From assembly GCA_002243285.1 (NCBI GenBank), contig CP022585.1:1266669-1330668 (forward strand): a DNA stretch of 64,000 bases, in the 5' to 3' direction. This document shows positions 9,437-18,294 of this stretch, piece by piece. Positions within the stretch are counted from its first letter, which is position 1, and each line of letters opens with the position of its first letter. The stretch is from Candidatus Fluviicola riflensis. GTDB taxonomy: Bacteria; Bacteroidota; Bacteroidia; Flavobacteriales_D; Crocinitomicaceae. The notes under the pieces are model-generated. The model saw nothing but the letters and a program-made list of their open reading frames with translations, did no database searches and was not told the DNA's origin. A program made the translations under genes and the position numbers.

Positions 9437-10021
9437 GTGAAATCAATTACAAAAGCATATCGGTTCTTTTTTCTCCTGGCAATAATTGTTTTACCGGCAT
9501 TTTCGTTTGCACAGGTAGAAGAAGATTCCTTAGAGGTGGAAGTTTCGGATACCACAACTTTATTCGGTGCCGAATTGTTAATGCCTGTATTTGATTCTGT
9601 TCACCCTAAAAACAGCGAACAGGTTGACGAAATCCTGAATTTTGCCAAACGCTTTTTAGGCACACCTTATCATTACGCAGGTTCTACACCATCTGGTTTT
9701 GATTGTTCGGGTTTCATCTATTATGTAATGGGGAATTTCGGCGTGGAGCTCACTCGCTCAAGTTACGGACTGGCAGAATTCGGTGAAACAGTGAAACTGG
9801 CAGATATCCGTCCGGGCGACCTGATGTTCTTTAAAGGACGAAATGCCAATTCAACCAAAGTAGGACACGTTGCCCTTGTGGTTGAAGTAACTCCCGATGC
9901 TATTCGTTTCATTCATGCATCCACCTCGCGTGGGGTTGTGATTGACAACTTCAAATCAAGCAAATATTACATTCCGAGATTTATCAAAGCCAAGCGCCTT
10001 GATTACGGTGTAAGTGAATAA
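9437..10021 (+). CDS. NlpC/P60-family cell-wall endopeptidase
   Basis: 194 residues from GTG. The signal peptide ends at AFSFAQ (~residue 26). An acidic linker leads to an NlpC/P60 domain (~65-185): catalytic Cys in GFDCSGFIYYVMG, His in KVGHVALVVE and the third polar residue in FIHASTSRGV. The family cleaves peptide bonds in peptidoglycan stem peptides; this one would act in the periplasm. The stop abuts the stop of the convergent MFS gene with no spacer. Confidence 0.93.
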   Translation: MKSITKAYRFFFLLAIIVLPAFSFAQVEEDSLEVEVSDTTTLFGAELLMPVFDSVHPKNSEQVDEILNFAKRFLGTPYHYAGSTPSGFDCSGFIYYVMGNFGVELTRSSYGLAEFGETVKLADIRPGDLMFFKGRNANSTKVGHVALVVEVTPDAIRFIHASTSRGVVIDNFKSSKYYIPRFIKAKRLDYGVSE

Positions 10022-11182
10022 TCAGAATTTGGATTTCTGCGTTATCATGTGCCAAACCAGGTACACAATGCAAAGAAAAGCCATAACAGCCCCAAATAAA
10101 AATACGTTGAGTACCGAACTCAGTCGATTCGTGTAAAGCACGTTGGTGATTACCGATCCCAGGAAAATTCCAGCTTCCAATGCAATAAACATGGTTCCGG
10201 CGCCAATCCCACGACGATTTTCCGGAGATAAATCTGCCGTCCAGGCAAAAATGGTGGGTGAACTGATTCCCGTTGCTACACCAAACAATACTGCCGAAAG
10301 CGTAAACCAAAGCGTACTGTGCGAAAAACCGATCACAACCATGCTTATGGTCAGCACAATCATTCCGATCAGCAACGTTTCTCTTCTTCCAATTTTATCC
10401 GATACTTTTCCGGCAAACAATCGGATCCCGATGGTCGACAAAACGTACCATAAAAAAAACCAGCCTTTGTCAGGAATATGCAGAAAATCTGCTATTTCAG
10501 GTGAAAGCACAAAAATGATTCCCGAACAAATAGCTGATAGGAACATGATGATCGCCACCGGCCTCACATGCCGTTCGATGATCTCATCCGATTTGATGAG
10601 CAAGTGTTTAACCTGAAAACGCTGAACCGGAACCAGTGTTTCTTCTACTTTAATCAGCAACAACAATGATACAACGCTCAGCAACGAAGCGGCTAAAAAC
10701 AGCCCGTTCATCCCGAATTGATTGGCAGTTATACTGCTCAATCCTTGTCCGAAACCGATACCTAATGAAATGAATGTTCCCCAAAGCCCCATTCCGGTAC
10801 CGCGTATCTTTTCAGGTAAAATGTCCGTAATGAGCGCTGTAGCTCCGGTAGGAAAGAAGCCGGCACTGAAACCGTGTAAAAACCGCAGTAAGAGAAAAAA
10901 CCAAATCGAAAACGAAATAGGGTAGAGTAAACTCACCACAATACACACAATACCGCCTATGACCATTACTTTCTTGCGCCCAATGTGATCGGCTAACTTT
11001 CCGGAGAAGGGTCGGGAGATTCCCGCAGAAACGGTAAACAGGGCTATGATGATTCCTTTCAGGTGGGCGCCCTCCAGTTGAGTGATAAACTCATTGAGTT
11101 CAGGAATAATTAAGTTGAAACTTGCCGTGAAAAAGAACATTGACAAGCACAATCGCCAGAAATTTACGCTATAGGAAAACAA
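10022..11182 (-). CDS. MFS transporter
   Basis: 386 residues, about 12 hydrophobic helices in two six-helix halves. The MFS signature GKLADHIGRKKVMVIGG lies in the loop between helices 2 and 3, with its echo GKVSDKIGRRETLLIG in the second half. It is probably a drug or metabolite exporter of the DHA1-like class; the substrate cannot be read from sequence. The start used is TTG at 11182. The gene lies 21 bases downstream of the GT-C-like membrane protein on the same strand, which suggests co-transcription. Confidence 0.88.
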   Translation of the reverse strand: MFSYSVNFWRLCLSMFFFTASFNLIIPELNEFITQLEGAHLKGIIIALFTVSAGISRPFSGKLADHIGRKKVMVIGGIVCIVVSLLYPISFSIWFFLLLRFLHGFSAGFFPTGATALITDILPEKIRGTGMGLWGTFISLGIGFGQGLSSITANQFGMNGLFLAASLLSVVSLLLLIKVEETLVPVQRFQVKHLLIKSDEIIERHVRPVAIIMFLSAICSGIIFVLSPEIADFLHIPDKGWFFLWYVLSTIGIRLFAGKVSDKIGRRETLLIGMIVLTISMVVIGFSHSTLWFTLSAVLFGVATGISSPTIFAWTADLSPENRRGIGAGTMFIALEAGIFLGSVITNVLYTNRLSSVLNVFLFGAVMAFLCIVYLVWHMITQKSKF

Positions 11183-11203
11183 AGTGCATCAAAAGTACAT
11201 ATT

Positions 11204-12988
11204 TCAATCCTTCCGTTCGTAGAACTTTACCCGATAAGAGGAAATCAGGAGATTGTATTTTTTCGGGTTCCAGATGTAGGAGTTAAAATTGTCCTTCATT
11301 GTCCTGAATTCTGGTGTGAGGAAGCGATACGTTGCAATCAATTTTCCATTTACAGTATCGGTAACCGTTGTCAGTGAAGGCGCACGATAACCGTAAGCTT
11401 CATCCTTATAAAGGCTTGTTGCCACAAGGAAAGGGCCATCGGCAAAAACCGAATCCGTTGTTTCATATGTTACTTCCAGCTCAACCCAGGCATGGTCTTT
11501 ACCGGTGATTTCACCATATGGTATACGCAATTGCGGTTGCGTAAACTCTTCAGCCGTCCATTCGGGTTTAGTTTTTACCAGGTTCAGGGTTTTGGTTAAT
11601 TTGTAGCGTCCGCGATCTTCCCATGGTTGATTTTCCTCAAATGAACGAAACACCAGCTTTAGATATTCGCCGTTTCTGGGTGGTTCCGTTTTCAGGAAAA
11701 TGGCCCAATAATAATCTTTGGAAGTCCGGTAGGGATCGTAGATTCCAGCCATTAATTGCCACCATTGGAACAAATTCATGCTGATGCACACTACCACAAA
11801 ACCTGCAACACCGGCCTTTATCCATGGTTTCGATAAACGCGTCAAAACGGTAGCGATGGCAATAGCGAGAATTGGATAAGCTGTAATCACCGGCCTGCAG
11901 GAATATGCGCCACCATACCACCATTCCGTCCAGCTGCAAATGATGTAAAAGCTGATCAGAAAGTAAATCCCGAAACTCCAGCCAAGCGTTTTGTTTTTTC
12001 GGAAAAGAAGTATTAGTCCAATCAGCCCGATGATCATCACAGGCGTGTAAATCAGCCAGCCTTTGCGGAAACTGAACACTACGTCTATGATATGTGGACT
12101 GAAAATATCCAATCCAACTCCCGGATTTTTGTACGAATCATAAATGAAATGCCCGGTTTTGAGATACCAGTAACTATACTGAGGTGAAGCAACCACCAAA
12201 CAAATCAGGAAAGCATAAATCAGATGTTTTCGTTTTGACCACAACAAACCTACTTTCTCTTTCAGTGTCGCGAATGAAGAAACCGCCCAGAATAACGGAA
12301 TCAAGACCGCGATTACTTCGCTTGGTTTTACAAGTGCCATCAGGGTAATGGCTACACCGATTTGCCACAGGTGTTTGAAACGGTATTCTTCGTGCCAGCG
12401 AATAGTTGACCAGATAAGCCAGCACATGAGCATGAATAAAATATTGACCGTTTCGAGGTTCTTGTAACTGAGATGATGACTGTAATTCGTTGCCAGCACT
12501 AGGATCAGAATCGTTATGGCGGTGACTCCCTGACTGAAATAATGATTGAGAATTTTTCGCAATAATAGCAAGCCGATTAGTGTGTAAATAATTCCGCCTA
12601 TGACCAGCATGTATTGGTAGGGCGGACTGAAACCATCCATCGGAACGCCCGTCATTCCGGCAATTCCGTGCCCCAAAAGAAAAAACGGCAGGTAAAAAAG
12701 CGACATTCCGAACAGGAAAAAATACATTGGTTCGCCTTCATCATTGTTCGTCACCTGGTATAAAGTGCCCGAAAGTTGTTTTTCATTATTGATCTTTTCG
12801 ATCCAGGCGCGGTCATTCATCATCGGATCATCGTAGATAAACGTAGCTGGAAGCGGAAGGTAATAGCCCAGTACATCCCACGATGTTTCGTTCATATTGA
12901 TGTTATTCAGGCGAATGGAAGCCATAAATGTTATGGCAATAATCACTGCGTAAGCTGAGAGCGACAATCCGAACGTGCGAGTTTTCAA
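11204..12988 (-). CDS. Polytopic membrane protein, GT-C glycosyltransferase-like
   Basis: 594 residues (TTG start). About 10-11 transmembrane helices occupy the first ~430 residues, followed by a soluble C-terminal domain of ~160 residues. The first periplasmic loop holds an acidic/aromatic pattern (NETSWDVLGYYLPLPATFIY) like that of lipid-linked-sugar glycosyltransferases of the GT-C fold (ArnT/PMT-like), and CSWTEWWYGGAYSCRPVI is a typical later loop. Probable role: sugar transfer to a surface glycan or lipid. The exact donor and acceptor are unknown. Confidence 0.65.
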   Translation of the reverse strand: MKTRTFGLSLSAYAVIIAITFMASIRLNNINMNETSWDVLGYYLPLPATFIYDDPMMNDRAWIEKINNEKQLSGTLYQVTNNDEGEPMYFFLFGMSLFYLPFFLLGHGIAGMTGVPMDGFSPPYQYMLVIGGIIYTLIGLLLLRKILNHYFSQGVTAITILILVLATNYSHHLSYKNLETVNILFMLMCWLIWSTIRWHEEYRFKHLWQIGVAITLMALVKPSEVIAVLIPLFWAVSSFATLKEKVGLLWSKRKHLIYAFLICLVVASPQYSYWYLKTGHFIYDSYKNPGVGLDIFSPHIIDVVFSFRKGWLIYTPVMIIGLIGLILLFRKNKTLGWSFGIYFLISFYIICSWTEWWYGGAYSCRPVITAYPILAIAIATVLTRLSKPWIKAGVAGFVVVCISMNLFQWWQLMAGIYDPYRTSKDYYWAIFLKTEPPRNGEYLKLVFRSFEENQPWEDRGRYKLTKTLNLVKTKPEWTAEEFTQPQLRIPYGEITGKDHAWVELEVTYETTDSVFADGPFLVATSLYKDEAYGYRAPSLTTVTDTVNGKLIATYRFLTPEFRTMKDNFNSYIWNPKKYNLLISSYRVKFYERKD

Positions 12989-13051
12989 GAGCTTTTTTTT
13001 ACAAATAAACGTTTTATCTAATGAAACAAGTGCATTTGAATCTCAAAATTT

Positions 13052-13121
13052 AACCACAATAGAGCACATAGGAAACATAATTTATTCATACGACACATTC
13101 TATGTTCTCTATGTGTCCTAC
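13052..13121. repeat. CACATAG-type dispersed inverted repeat, copy 1
   Basis: AACCACAATAGAGCACATAG (13052-) pairs imperfectly with TATGTTCTCTATGTGTCCTA (~13101-13120). Related copies lie at 25741-25815 and 47225-47304. This copy sits between divergent genes, so it is not simply a terminator. Confidence 0.65.
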
Positions 13122-13193
13122 CATGTCCGCCTTTGGAGGATATTGTTAGCTGTAAATCATATGCTGTTTGGTAGAATTCCGTAATTTCAACCC

Positions 13194-13724
13194 ATGACAA
13201 AAGAAGCAACATTAGGCGCAGGATGTTTCTGGTGCATCGAAGCGTGTTATAAAGAATTAAACGGCGTTATACGTGTGGAACCGGGCTATTCCGGTGGAAA
13301 AACGGATAACCCGACTTACAAGGAAATCTGCACGGGGAATACCGGCCATGCAGAAGTGGCGCGTGTGGTTTATGATGATGCGCTTGTTTCGTTTGACGAA
13401 TTGCTCGAGGTGTTTTGGTTTGTTCACGACCCAACTCAGCTCAATCGCCAGGGAAATGACATTGGAACCCAATACCGTTCGGTGATTTTTTTCCACGATG
13501 AAGAACAACGCGCCATTGCCGAAGGTTATAAGCAGCGTTTAACCGAAGAGGGAGTTTGGAGTAAGCCAATTGTAACCGAAATTTCACCGCTCACGAATTA
13601 TTATCCGGCCGAAGATTATCACCGTGATTATTATGAGCTCAATCCCGGGAATGCGTATTGCCAGGCAGTTGTTCGCCCGAAAGTGGAGAAGTTTAAGCAG
13701 GTTTTCGGAGCGCGGTTGAAGTAG
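13194..13724 (+). CDS. msrA: Peptide-methionine (S)-S-oxide reductase
   Basis: 176 residues. The active-site motif GAGCFWCIEACY is at residues ~8-19, with the downstream family stretches YSGGKTDNPTYKEICTGNTGHAE and the HDPTQLNRQGNDIGTQYRS segment. It reduces methionine S-sulfoxide in oxidised proteins. No signal peptide is present, so it is cytoplasmic. Length matches a stand-alone MsrA with no MsrB fusion. Confidence 0.97.
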   Translation: MTKEATLGAGCFWCIEACYKELNGVIRVEPGYSGGKTDNPTYKEICTGNTGHAEVARVVYDDALVSFDELLEVFWFVHDPTQLNRQGNDIGTQYRSVIFFHDEEQRAIAEGYKQRLTEEGVWSKPIVTEISPLTNYYPAEDYHRDYYELNPGNAYCQAVVRPKVEKFKQVFGARLK

Positions 13725-13790
13725 GAGAAAAAGCCGAGATAATACGTAAAAGGTAAATCTATACGATTATTAAAAAGGAGAGTCTTTCTC

Positions 13791-14468
13791 CTATTCAAAA
13801 TTCATTTCTTTTCGTAATGAGTTAGTGAAATCTGCATAGTTGTCTAAAAAATCATTAGGTGTGTCATTCTCATCTAAATTCTCAACGTTTTGTTCAACTA
13901 TTGAATGTTCAATATTTATAGCCCATTGCCTTAGTCTCTCAGATGAGTTAGTCAATTTCTTAAATTCTTCATTATTAAAATCATACTCAAAAAGGTGTCC
14001 ATAGGACATACTAAAGTGAGATATGCATTGATGTAATTCATGTATGGCAAATAAATTATGTCGTATACTACGTATTGCTTCTGCTTGATCTTTTGACAAA
14101 AAAGTTCCTGACTTTTTTATGGAATTGAAATAGAATACTTCGATTTCTAGCTTTCTATCAATTAGATTGAAATTTATCATATGTGTCGCCAAAACTTGGT
14201 ATGCATCCATCCGTCTAAGAATTAACTGTTGTTTTCTTGCTTCTTGATTCGAGTTCTTAGCTACAATGTAGGTGATCCAAGCTAGTACAAAGAGGCTTAT
14301 TATTGCTACTATAGTATTGATTGTACCATTAATATAATCTCCAAAAACTCCCCAATCGGATACCTTATCTGAAAGCGTAGTATTCCCAAAATGGTACCAG
14401 TAAATAACAACTGGTGTTAGAATTAGTACTAAAGACATAATTCCAAGTACAATAAAGAATTTTTTCAT
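13791..14468 (-). CDS. Two-helix membrane protein, putative AbiC-like (phage abortive infection-like) family
   Basis: 225 residues. Two N-terminal transmembrane helices (~4-26 and ~45-70) bracket the loop DKVSDWGVFGDYINGTINTI, which resembles the WG-FGD-xxGG-xN loop of the putative phage abortive infection family. A helical cytoplasmic domain follows. Family assignment is by pattern only. The gene is 7 bases from the GIY-YIG-like gene on the same strand. The pair is AT-richer than the neighbours and lies next to a mobile-like inverted repeat (14974-15123), hinting at acquired DNA. Confidence 0.55.
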   Translation of the reverse strand: MKKFFIVLGIMSLVLILTPVVIYWYHFGNTTLSDKVSDWGVFGDYINGTINTIVAIISLFVLAWITYIVAKNSNQEARKQQLILRRMDAYQVLATHMINFNLIDRKLEIEVFYFNSIKKSGTFLSKDQAEAIRSIRHNLFAIHELHQCISHFSMSYGHLFEYDFNNEEFKKLTNSSERLRQWAINIEHSIVEQNVENLDENDTPNDFLDNYADFTNSLRKEMNFE

Positions 14469-14475
14469 TAAAGAA

Positions 14476-14871
14476 TTATTGAATGTTTTCAGGATGACGT
14501 TCTAGCAATCGATTCACCACAGATTGTCTGAAAGACTCGTCTTCATTAGGTGCGATTGCTATAAATAATTCACAGTGATAGATGCTCAATGCCTTTTCTA
14601 AACGAGGTGGAAATTTCATCTCTGGAAAGTTTTCGGTTTGACCAATATATAGAATGTCAAATTGATTGTTTTCTTTTGGACGCATGTAAGCAAATAATCC
14701 TGCAATTGGATTTAGATGGTGGATGAAGTTGTCTTTCATCCGGAAAAAAGTCACTGGTACTTCTTGTAAGTCACGTACCCGCATAATACCCCCTTCTATA
14801 ATTCCACCAACAGCCTTTTGAAATTCGTTAATGTTGTTTTGAAATGATAAATAATATTCTGATTTAAGCAT
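14476..14871 (-). CDS. GIY-YIG-like small protein
   Basis: 131 residues. The core GLFAYMRPKENNQFDILYIGQTENFPE matches the two-strand start of the GIY-YIG nuclease fold (GLFAYM for GIY, LYIGQT for YIG), followed by PPRLEKAL. A later stretch, HCELFIAIAPNEDESFRQ, and a Glu in RLLERHPE suit the rest of the fold. The expected catalytic Arg after YIGQT is not clear (the helix reads NFPEMKFPPRLEK). It could be a nuclease or an inactive relative. It is upstream of, and probably co-transcribed with, the AbiC-like gene. Confidence 0.5.
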   Translation of the reverse strand: MLKSEYYLSFQNNINEFQKAVGGIIEGGIMRVRDLQEVPVTFFRMKDNFIHHLNPIAGLFAYMRPKENNQFDILYIGQTENFPEMKFPPRLEKALSIYHCELFIAIAPNEDESFRQSVVNRLLERHPENIQ

Positions 14872-14973
14872 ATTGAAAATTGGTTTGATTTTCTTTTACG
14901 ATCTTTTCAATCAGTAAGTTACAACCTTGTTAATAAACTGAATCAAAATGTTAATAAGTAATAAAGTAGAAGA

Positions 14974-15123
14974 GTCCCGTAGGGACGTAATCTGTTAGTT
15001 AAACGTTTTGTTAGATATTTCGCCCCGTAGGGTCGAGACAACATAATTATAGTTTTGTCCCGTCCCTATGGGACGGATGTTAGATTGTTGATTGCATTTT
15101 ACCAGATTACGTCCCTACGGGAC
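14974..15123. repeat. 150-bp inverted-repeat element, copy 2 (CCCGTAGGGACG type)
   Basis: The ends are a perfect 21-bp inverted repeat: 14974-14994 begins GTCCCGTAGGGACGTAATCT and 15103-15123 is its reverse complement. The first 18 bases match the ends of copy 1 at 8797-8957, but the following bases differ (TCTG against ATGG) and are compensated on the other arm. Inside are further CCC/GGG palindromes near 15021 and 15057. Confidence 0.8.
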
Positions 15124-15155
15124 GATCCAAAAAGTGAGAGCAATTTATTTCAAAT

Positions 15156-15185
15156 AAAAAGCCCCGGCATAAGTCGGGGCTTTTT
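15156..15185 (-). terminator. Terminator of the small secreted Spy-like protein
   Basis: AAAAAGCCCCG and CGGGGCTTTTT around an 8-base loop, 22 bases beyond the minus-strand stop at 15208. It has A and T tracts on both sides, so it could work in both directions. Confidence 0.9.
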
Positions 15186-15207
15186 CTATAATCAATGATG
15201 ATTTATC

Positions 15208-15531
15208 TTATAATTCAGCTTCAATCGCTACAGCTTGCGTGTACTGAGCATCTGTCAAAACGCCTTTATACATTTGCAAACGGGCAGCGTCGTTTGATAA
15301 CAAAATCTCTTGTTTTTGATCTGCCGTAATATTGGTAGCTGTGCGGATTCCCTCGTTTTTTTGTGCGATTCCCATGTTAATATCCGAAATCTTAGTAGCC
15401 TGATCGCCATCCAAGGCCAATTCTGTAACCATTCTGGTGGTCAGATTATACGCTCTTTCTTCAGGAGTTCCCTGTCCAAAAGCAATGCTTCCCATTACTA
15501 AAGCGATTGCCAATACTGCTATTTTCATCAT
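15208..15531 (-). CDS. Small periplasmic helical protein (Spy/DUF-like)
   Basis: 107 residues. A signal peptide (MMKIAVLAIALVMGSIAFGQ) is followed by a fully helical mature part with spaced Leu/Thr and a pattern seen in small Bacteroidota periplasmic proteins related in layout to Spy/CpxP (EERAYNLTTRMVTELALDGDQ, then ITADQKQEIL and LTDAQYTQ). A chaperone or stress role is only a guess. It is monocistronic, with its own terminator. Confidence 0.7.
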   Translation of the reverse strand: MMKIAVLAIALVMGSIAFGQGTPEERAYNLTTRMVTELALDGDQATKISDINMGIAQKNEGIRTATNITADQKQEILLSNDAARLQMYKGVLTDAQYTQAVAIEAEL

Positions 15532-15644
15532 GGTGTTCTTTTTTTTAGTTCACTGTTTTGGCAACAAGTATGCCAACCAATTTAATCTTAAGACAGCTAA
15601 TTTAGCGAATAGTTGCGTCATTTCTTTATGTATTTTTACGTATA

Positions 15645-16385
15645 ATGGTAAAAAGTAGCATTTTCGCTCTGTTTGGGGTAGTTATTTTACTCGTTTCAGG
15701 ATGTACAATTTTTACTTCCAGGCTCGCTACTGGCCGGAAAGGCGTGAATTTCGACCGAAAAGGAATGACTGATTTCCCCATGGAAGTACTTACAGATACT
15801 AACCTGACTTCATTATCATTGTTTGGTAACAAATTAAGCTCACTTCCCGATGAAATTTCACAATTAAAGAACCTTGAAGTATTGTATCTGGGTAAAAATG
15901 AGTTTAAGGAATTTCCCGAGCAACTCTGTCAACTAAAATCGCTGCGTATTTTAAGCCTGGCCTACAATAACCTGGATAGTTTGCCTGATTGTTTGTGTCA
16001 TCTCGAAAACCTGGAATGGCTGTACTTCAACAACAATCAACTGGTTCATTTGCCCGATTCGATTGGAAAATTGAAAAAACTGGAGCAATTGAATCTCAAG
16101 CGAAACGTGTTACGGGTTCTGCCAAAACAATTGTTTGACGCAAAAAGTTTGCAGGTACTCGATTTGGGATACAATGAATTAAAAGAATTGGATACGTCGC
16201 TGAACAAACTGCATGCTTTGCGCGAATTGCGGATTTACCGCTCCGGGTTTCTGATCCAGGTGCCGGAATCTATTTGCCAGCTCCGATTTTTAGAACGTTT
16301 GGTAATTGATCCTTCCGTTGTGTTGCCAACCTGCATTTATGCACGAAAAACCAATCGTTTGGTGATTCAGTCAACCGATTTATGA
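15645..16385 (+). CDS. Leucine-rich-repeat lipoprotein
   Basis: 246 residues. The signal peptide ends in a lipobox (LLVSGC, Cys ~20), so the protein is membrane-anchored. From ~residue 45 there are about seven LRRs of 23 residues (LxxLxxLxLxxNxLxxLPxx), e.g. LTSLSLFGNKLSSLPDEI and LRILSLAYNNLDSLPD. LRRs serve protein binding; the partner is unknown. The 3' end overlaps the convergent CPBP gene by 19 bases. Confidence 0.9.
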   Translation: MVKSSIFALFGVVILLVSGCTIFTSRLATGRKGVNFDRKGMTDFPMEVLTDTNLTSLSLFGNKLSSLPDEISQLKNLEVLYLGKNEFKEFPEQLCQLKSLRILSLAYNNLDSLPDCLCHLENLEWLYFNNNQLVHLPDSIGKLKKLEQLNLKRNVLRVLPKQLFDAKSLQVLDLGYNELKELDTSLNKLHALRELRIYRSGFLIQVPESICQLRFLERLVIDPSVVLPTCIYARKTNRLVIQSTDL

Positions 16386-16912
16386 CGACTCCAGTGGAAG
16401 AATAACAAAAAGTCGTAAGCAGCATGTGCAGCTATGCAAAACCAGATTCCTTGTTCGTAGACCGCAAAACTGAGCGCGATGATGAACCCCAAAACCAGTA
16501 AACCGTATTTTGTTACCGACCAGTCTCTCGGGTGAATGTAGTCATGAATTGCGACAAACAAAACGGCATTCAGAACCGGTGGAATCCATTCCTGCAACGC
16601 AATACGGAACAGGAATTCTTCACCGATGCCAGCACACAACGATAAAAAGAGGCAGTCCAACACCGAAAGGCGAAACGATTTGATCAATAAAATCTGGTGA
16701 CGAAAACTGATTTTGGCACTTTCAGTACTTGTAGCCACTAACATCAGCGCGCCGAACAACAATCCGAATTCGATTCCGATGAGTGGCCATGCTGAATTCA
16801 GCTCATCGAAGCGAAAGAATTCAAGCAACGGAGGCATGCCTTGCAGTAACCAGGCCAGGGGAACCATCAATAAGGTAATGAGTCCCATGAGATAAACACG
16901 TATCTTGCTCAA
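16367..16912 (-). CDS. CPBP-family intramembrane metalloprotease
   Basis: 181 residues with ~5-6 hydrophobic helices. CPBP/Abi motifs are in order: GIGEEFLFR (EExxxR), FVAIHDY (FxxxH), and HAAYDF (HxxxN/D-like). The family cleaves within membranes or modifies prenylated substrates; in bacteria it is linked to bacteriocin immunity in some cases. TTG start at 16912. The 3' end overlaps the stop of the LRR lipoprotein gene. Confidence 0.85.
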   Translation of the reverse strand: MSKIRVYLMGLITLLMVPLAWLLQGMPPLLEFFRFDELNSAWPLIGIEFGLLFGALMLVATSTESAKISFRHQILLIKSFRLSVLDCLFLSLCAGIGEEFLFRIALQEWIPPVLNAVLFVAIHDYIHPRDWSVTKYGLLVLGFIIALSFAVYEQGIWFCIAAHAAYDFLLFFHWSRHKSVD

Positions 16913-16920
16913 ATTCTGAT

Positions 16921-16928
16921 TAATTTTG
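16921..16928 (+). promoter_or_regulatory. Possible -7 element TAATTTTG of the MscS-like gene
   Basis: TAnnTTTG match, 16 bases upstream of the GTG start. A TTG at 16905-16907 is only 13 bases away, shorter than consensus, so the -33 box is doubtful. Confidence 0.4.
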
Positions 16929-16944
16929 ACAAAAATAGCAAAGC

Positions 16945-18240
16945 GTGAAGGAATTTATCATTGAATGGATCCGGAATTTCTACGTTCACCGGAATTCTCT
17001 GGGAGAATGGTACTTTGATGAGGCCACTTTCAAAGAACAGGCGCCGTTTTGGGCGTTGGGACTTTTCGTCGGTACGATTCTTATTTCGCTGATTATGTGG
17101 TGGTTTGCACGTCAGGTTCTGCTGCGTGGCTTAGGCATGATTGCCGACCGTTCTTCCACTACCTGGGATGATCACCTGATCAACAATAAAGTTTTTCGTG
17201 CGATTGCCTTTTTGCTGCCGCTGACCTTCATGGAACACTTTTTTTCCATTGTTTTTTACCAATATCCGACATGGAATGTGGCTGCTAACCGTGTATTGGA
17301 TGTCTTGATTATTCTGGCGGTTCTTGTTTCGGTGAACCGCACACTGAATGCCCTGCGGGATATCTTACAGGAAAAAGAAGTGTACCGTGATAAACCCATT
17401 CAATCGTACTTTCAGATCACCAAAATCATCATTACCGGTATTTTCGTCATCCTGATCCTGGCGCGCGTAACGAATCAGTCACCATTGTTTTTCCTCACTT
17501 CGTTGGGAGCAATGACCGCCATCCTGGTATTGGTGTTCAAAGACACGATCCTGGGATTTGTGGGAAGCCTTCAATTGGCGGCGAATGACATGATCCGAAT
17601 CGGCGATTGGGTAACGATGGATAAATACGGTGCAGACGGAACGGTACAGGAAATTAACCTTGCTACGGTGAAAGTGCAGAATTTCGATAAAACGATCACC
17701 ACCATTCCGACCTACGCGTTTATCAGTGACTCATTTATCAACTGGCGTGGAATGCAGGAATCGGCCGGAAGACGGATCAAACGTTCCATGTTCATTCAGA
17801 TCGATACCATTCATTTTGCTTCGGATGAATTGCTAAAAAAACTGAGTTCGATTAAAGTGCTCGAAGAATATATCAAAACGACGCAAAACCAAATTGAGGC
17901 TTATAATAAAAAACACGGTTTCAATGAAGATGAGTCCATCAATGCAAGACGGCAAACCAATATCGGCCTGTTTAGAATGTATGTGGAAAAGTACCTGGCA
18001 AACCATCCCGAAGTGAACCAGGATATGCCGTTAATCTCCCGTCAGTTGGCACCAACTCCCAATGGTGTGCCTCTGGAAGTGTATTGTTTTACCAAAGACA
18101 AGGAATGGAATGGATACGAACGCGTCATGGGCGATATTTTTGACCATTTGTTTGCCACCGTCGAAGCTTTTGAGCTGGAATTATTCGAAAACCCGAGTGG
18201 AAGGGATGTGAGGCAGCTGGTAGGAAGATTGGCTGATTAG
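16945..18240 (+). CDS. Mechanosensitive ion channel of the MscS family (YbdG-like)
   Basis: 431 residues (GTG start). About four or five membrane helices occupy the first ~200 residues. The pore helix and beta domain follow: LGAMTAILVLVFKDTILGFVGS then DMIRIGDWVTMDKYGADGTV, with the conserved Asn-Thr-like segment TTIPTYAFISDSFINW. The soluble C-terminal domain is larger than in E. coli MscS, closer to YbdG. It opens on membrane tension to release solutes on osmotic downshock. Confidence 0.93.
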   Translation: MKEFIIEWIRNFYVHRNSLGEWYFDEATFKEQAPFWALGLFVGTILISLIMWWFARQVLLRGLGMIADRSSTTWDDHLINNKVFRAIAFLLPLTFMEHFFSIVFYQYPTWNVAANRVLDVLIILAVLVSVNRTLNALRDILQEKEVYRDKPIQSYFQITKIIITGIFVILILARVTNQSPLFFLTSLGAMTAILVLVFKDTILGFVGSLQLAANDMIRIGDWVTMDKYGADGTVQEINLATVKVQNFDKTITTIPTYAFISDSFINWRGMQESAGRRIKRSMFIQIDTIHFASDELLKKLSSIKVLEEYIKTTQNQIEAYNKKHGFNEDESINARRQTNIGLFRMYVEKYLANHPEVNQDMPLISRQLAPTPNGVPLEVYCFTKDKEWNGYERVMGDIFDHLFATVEAFELELFENPSGRDVRQLVGRLAD

Positions 18241-18251
18241 CTTCATCAGCA

Positions 18252-18290
18252 TTATCTGTGAAAATCTGTGCCATCTGTGGCAAATAAATT
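18252..18290. repeat. Short intergenic CTGTG/CATCTGTGGC repeat
   Basis: The spacer holds TATCTGTGAAAATCTGTG and CCATCTGTGGCAAATAAA in tandem, a motif style common in spacers of this phylum (from general knowledge). Lies between convergent genes. Confidence 0.4.
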
Positions 18291-18294
18291 ATTT

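Larger units (their letters stand above)
14872..15207. other. Gene-free stretch holding an inverted-repeat element and a terminator
   Basis: No convincing ORF. It contains the second CCCGTAGGGACG element (14974-15123) and the terminator at 15156-15185, both listed separately. The first 100 bases are AT-rich and probably hold the promoter of the GIY-YIG-like/AbiC-like pair, though I see no good consensus match. Confidence 0.6.

Noticed and set aside
8797..15123. CRISPR array made of CCCGTAGGGACG repeats
   Set aside because: There are only two elements 6 kb apart, with no regular spacers and no cas genes.
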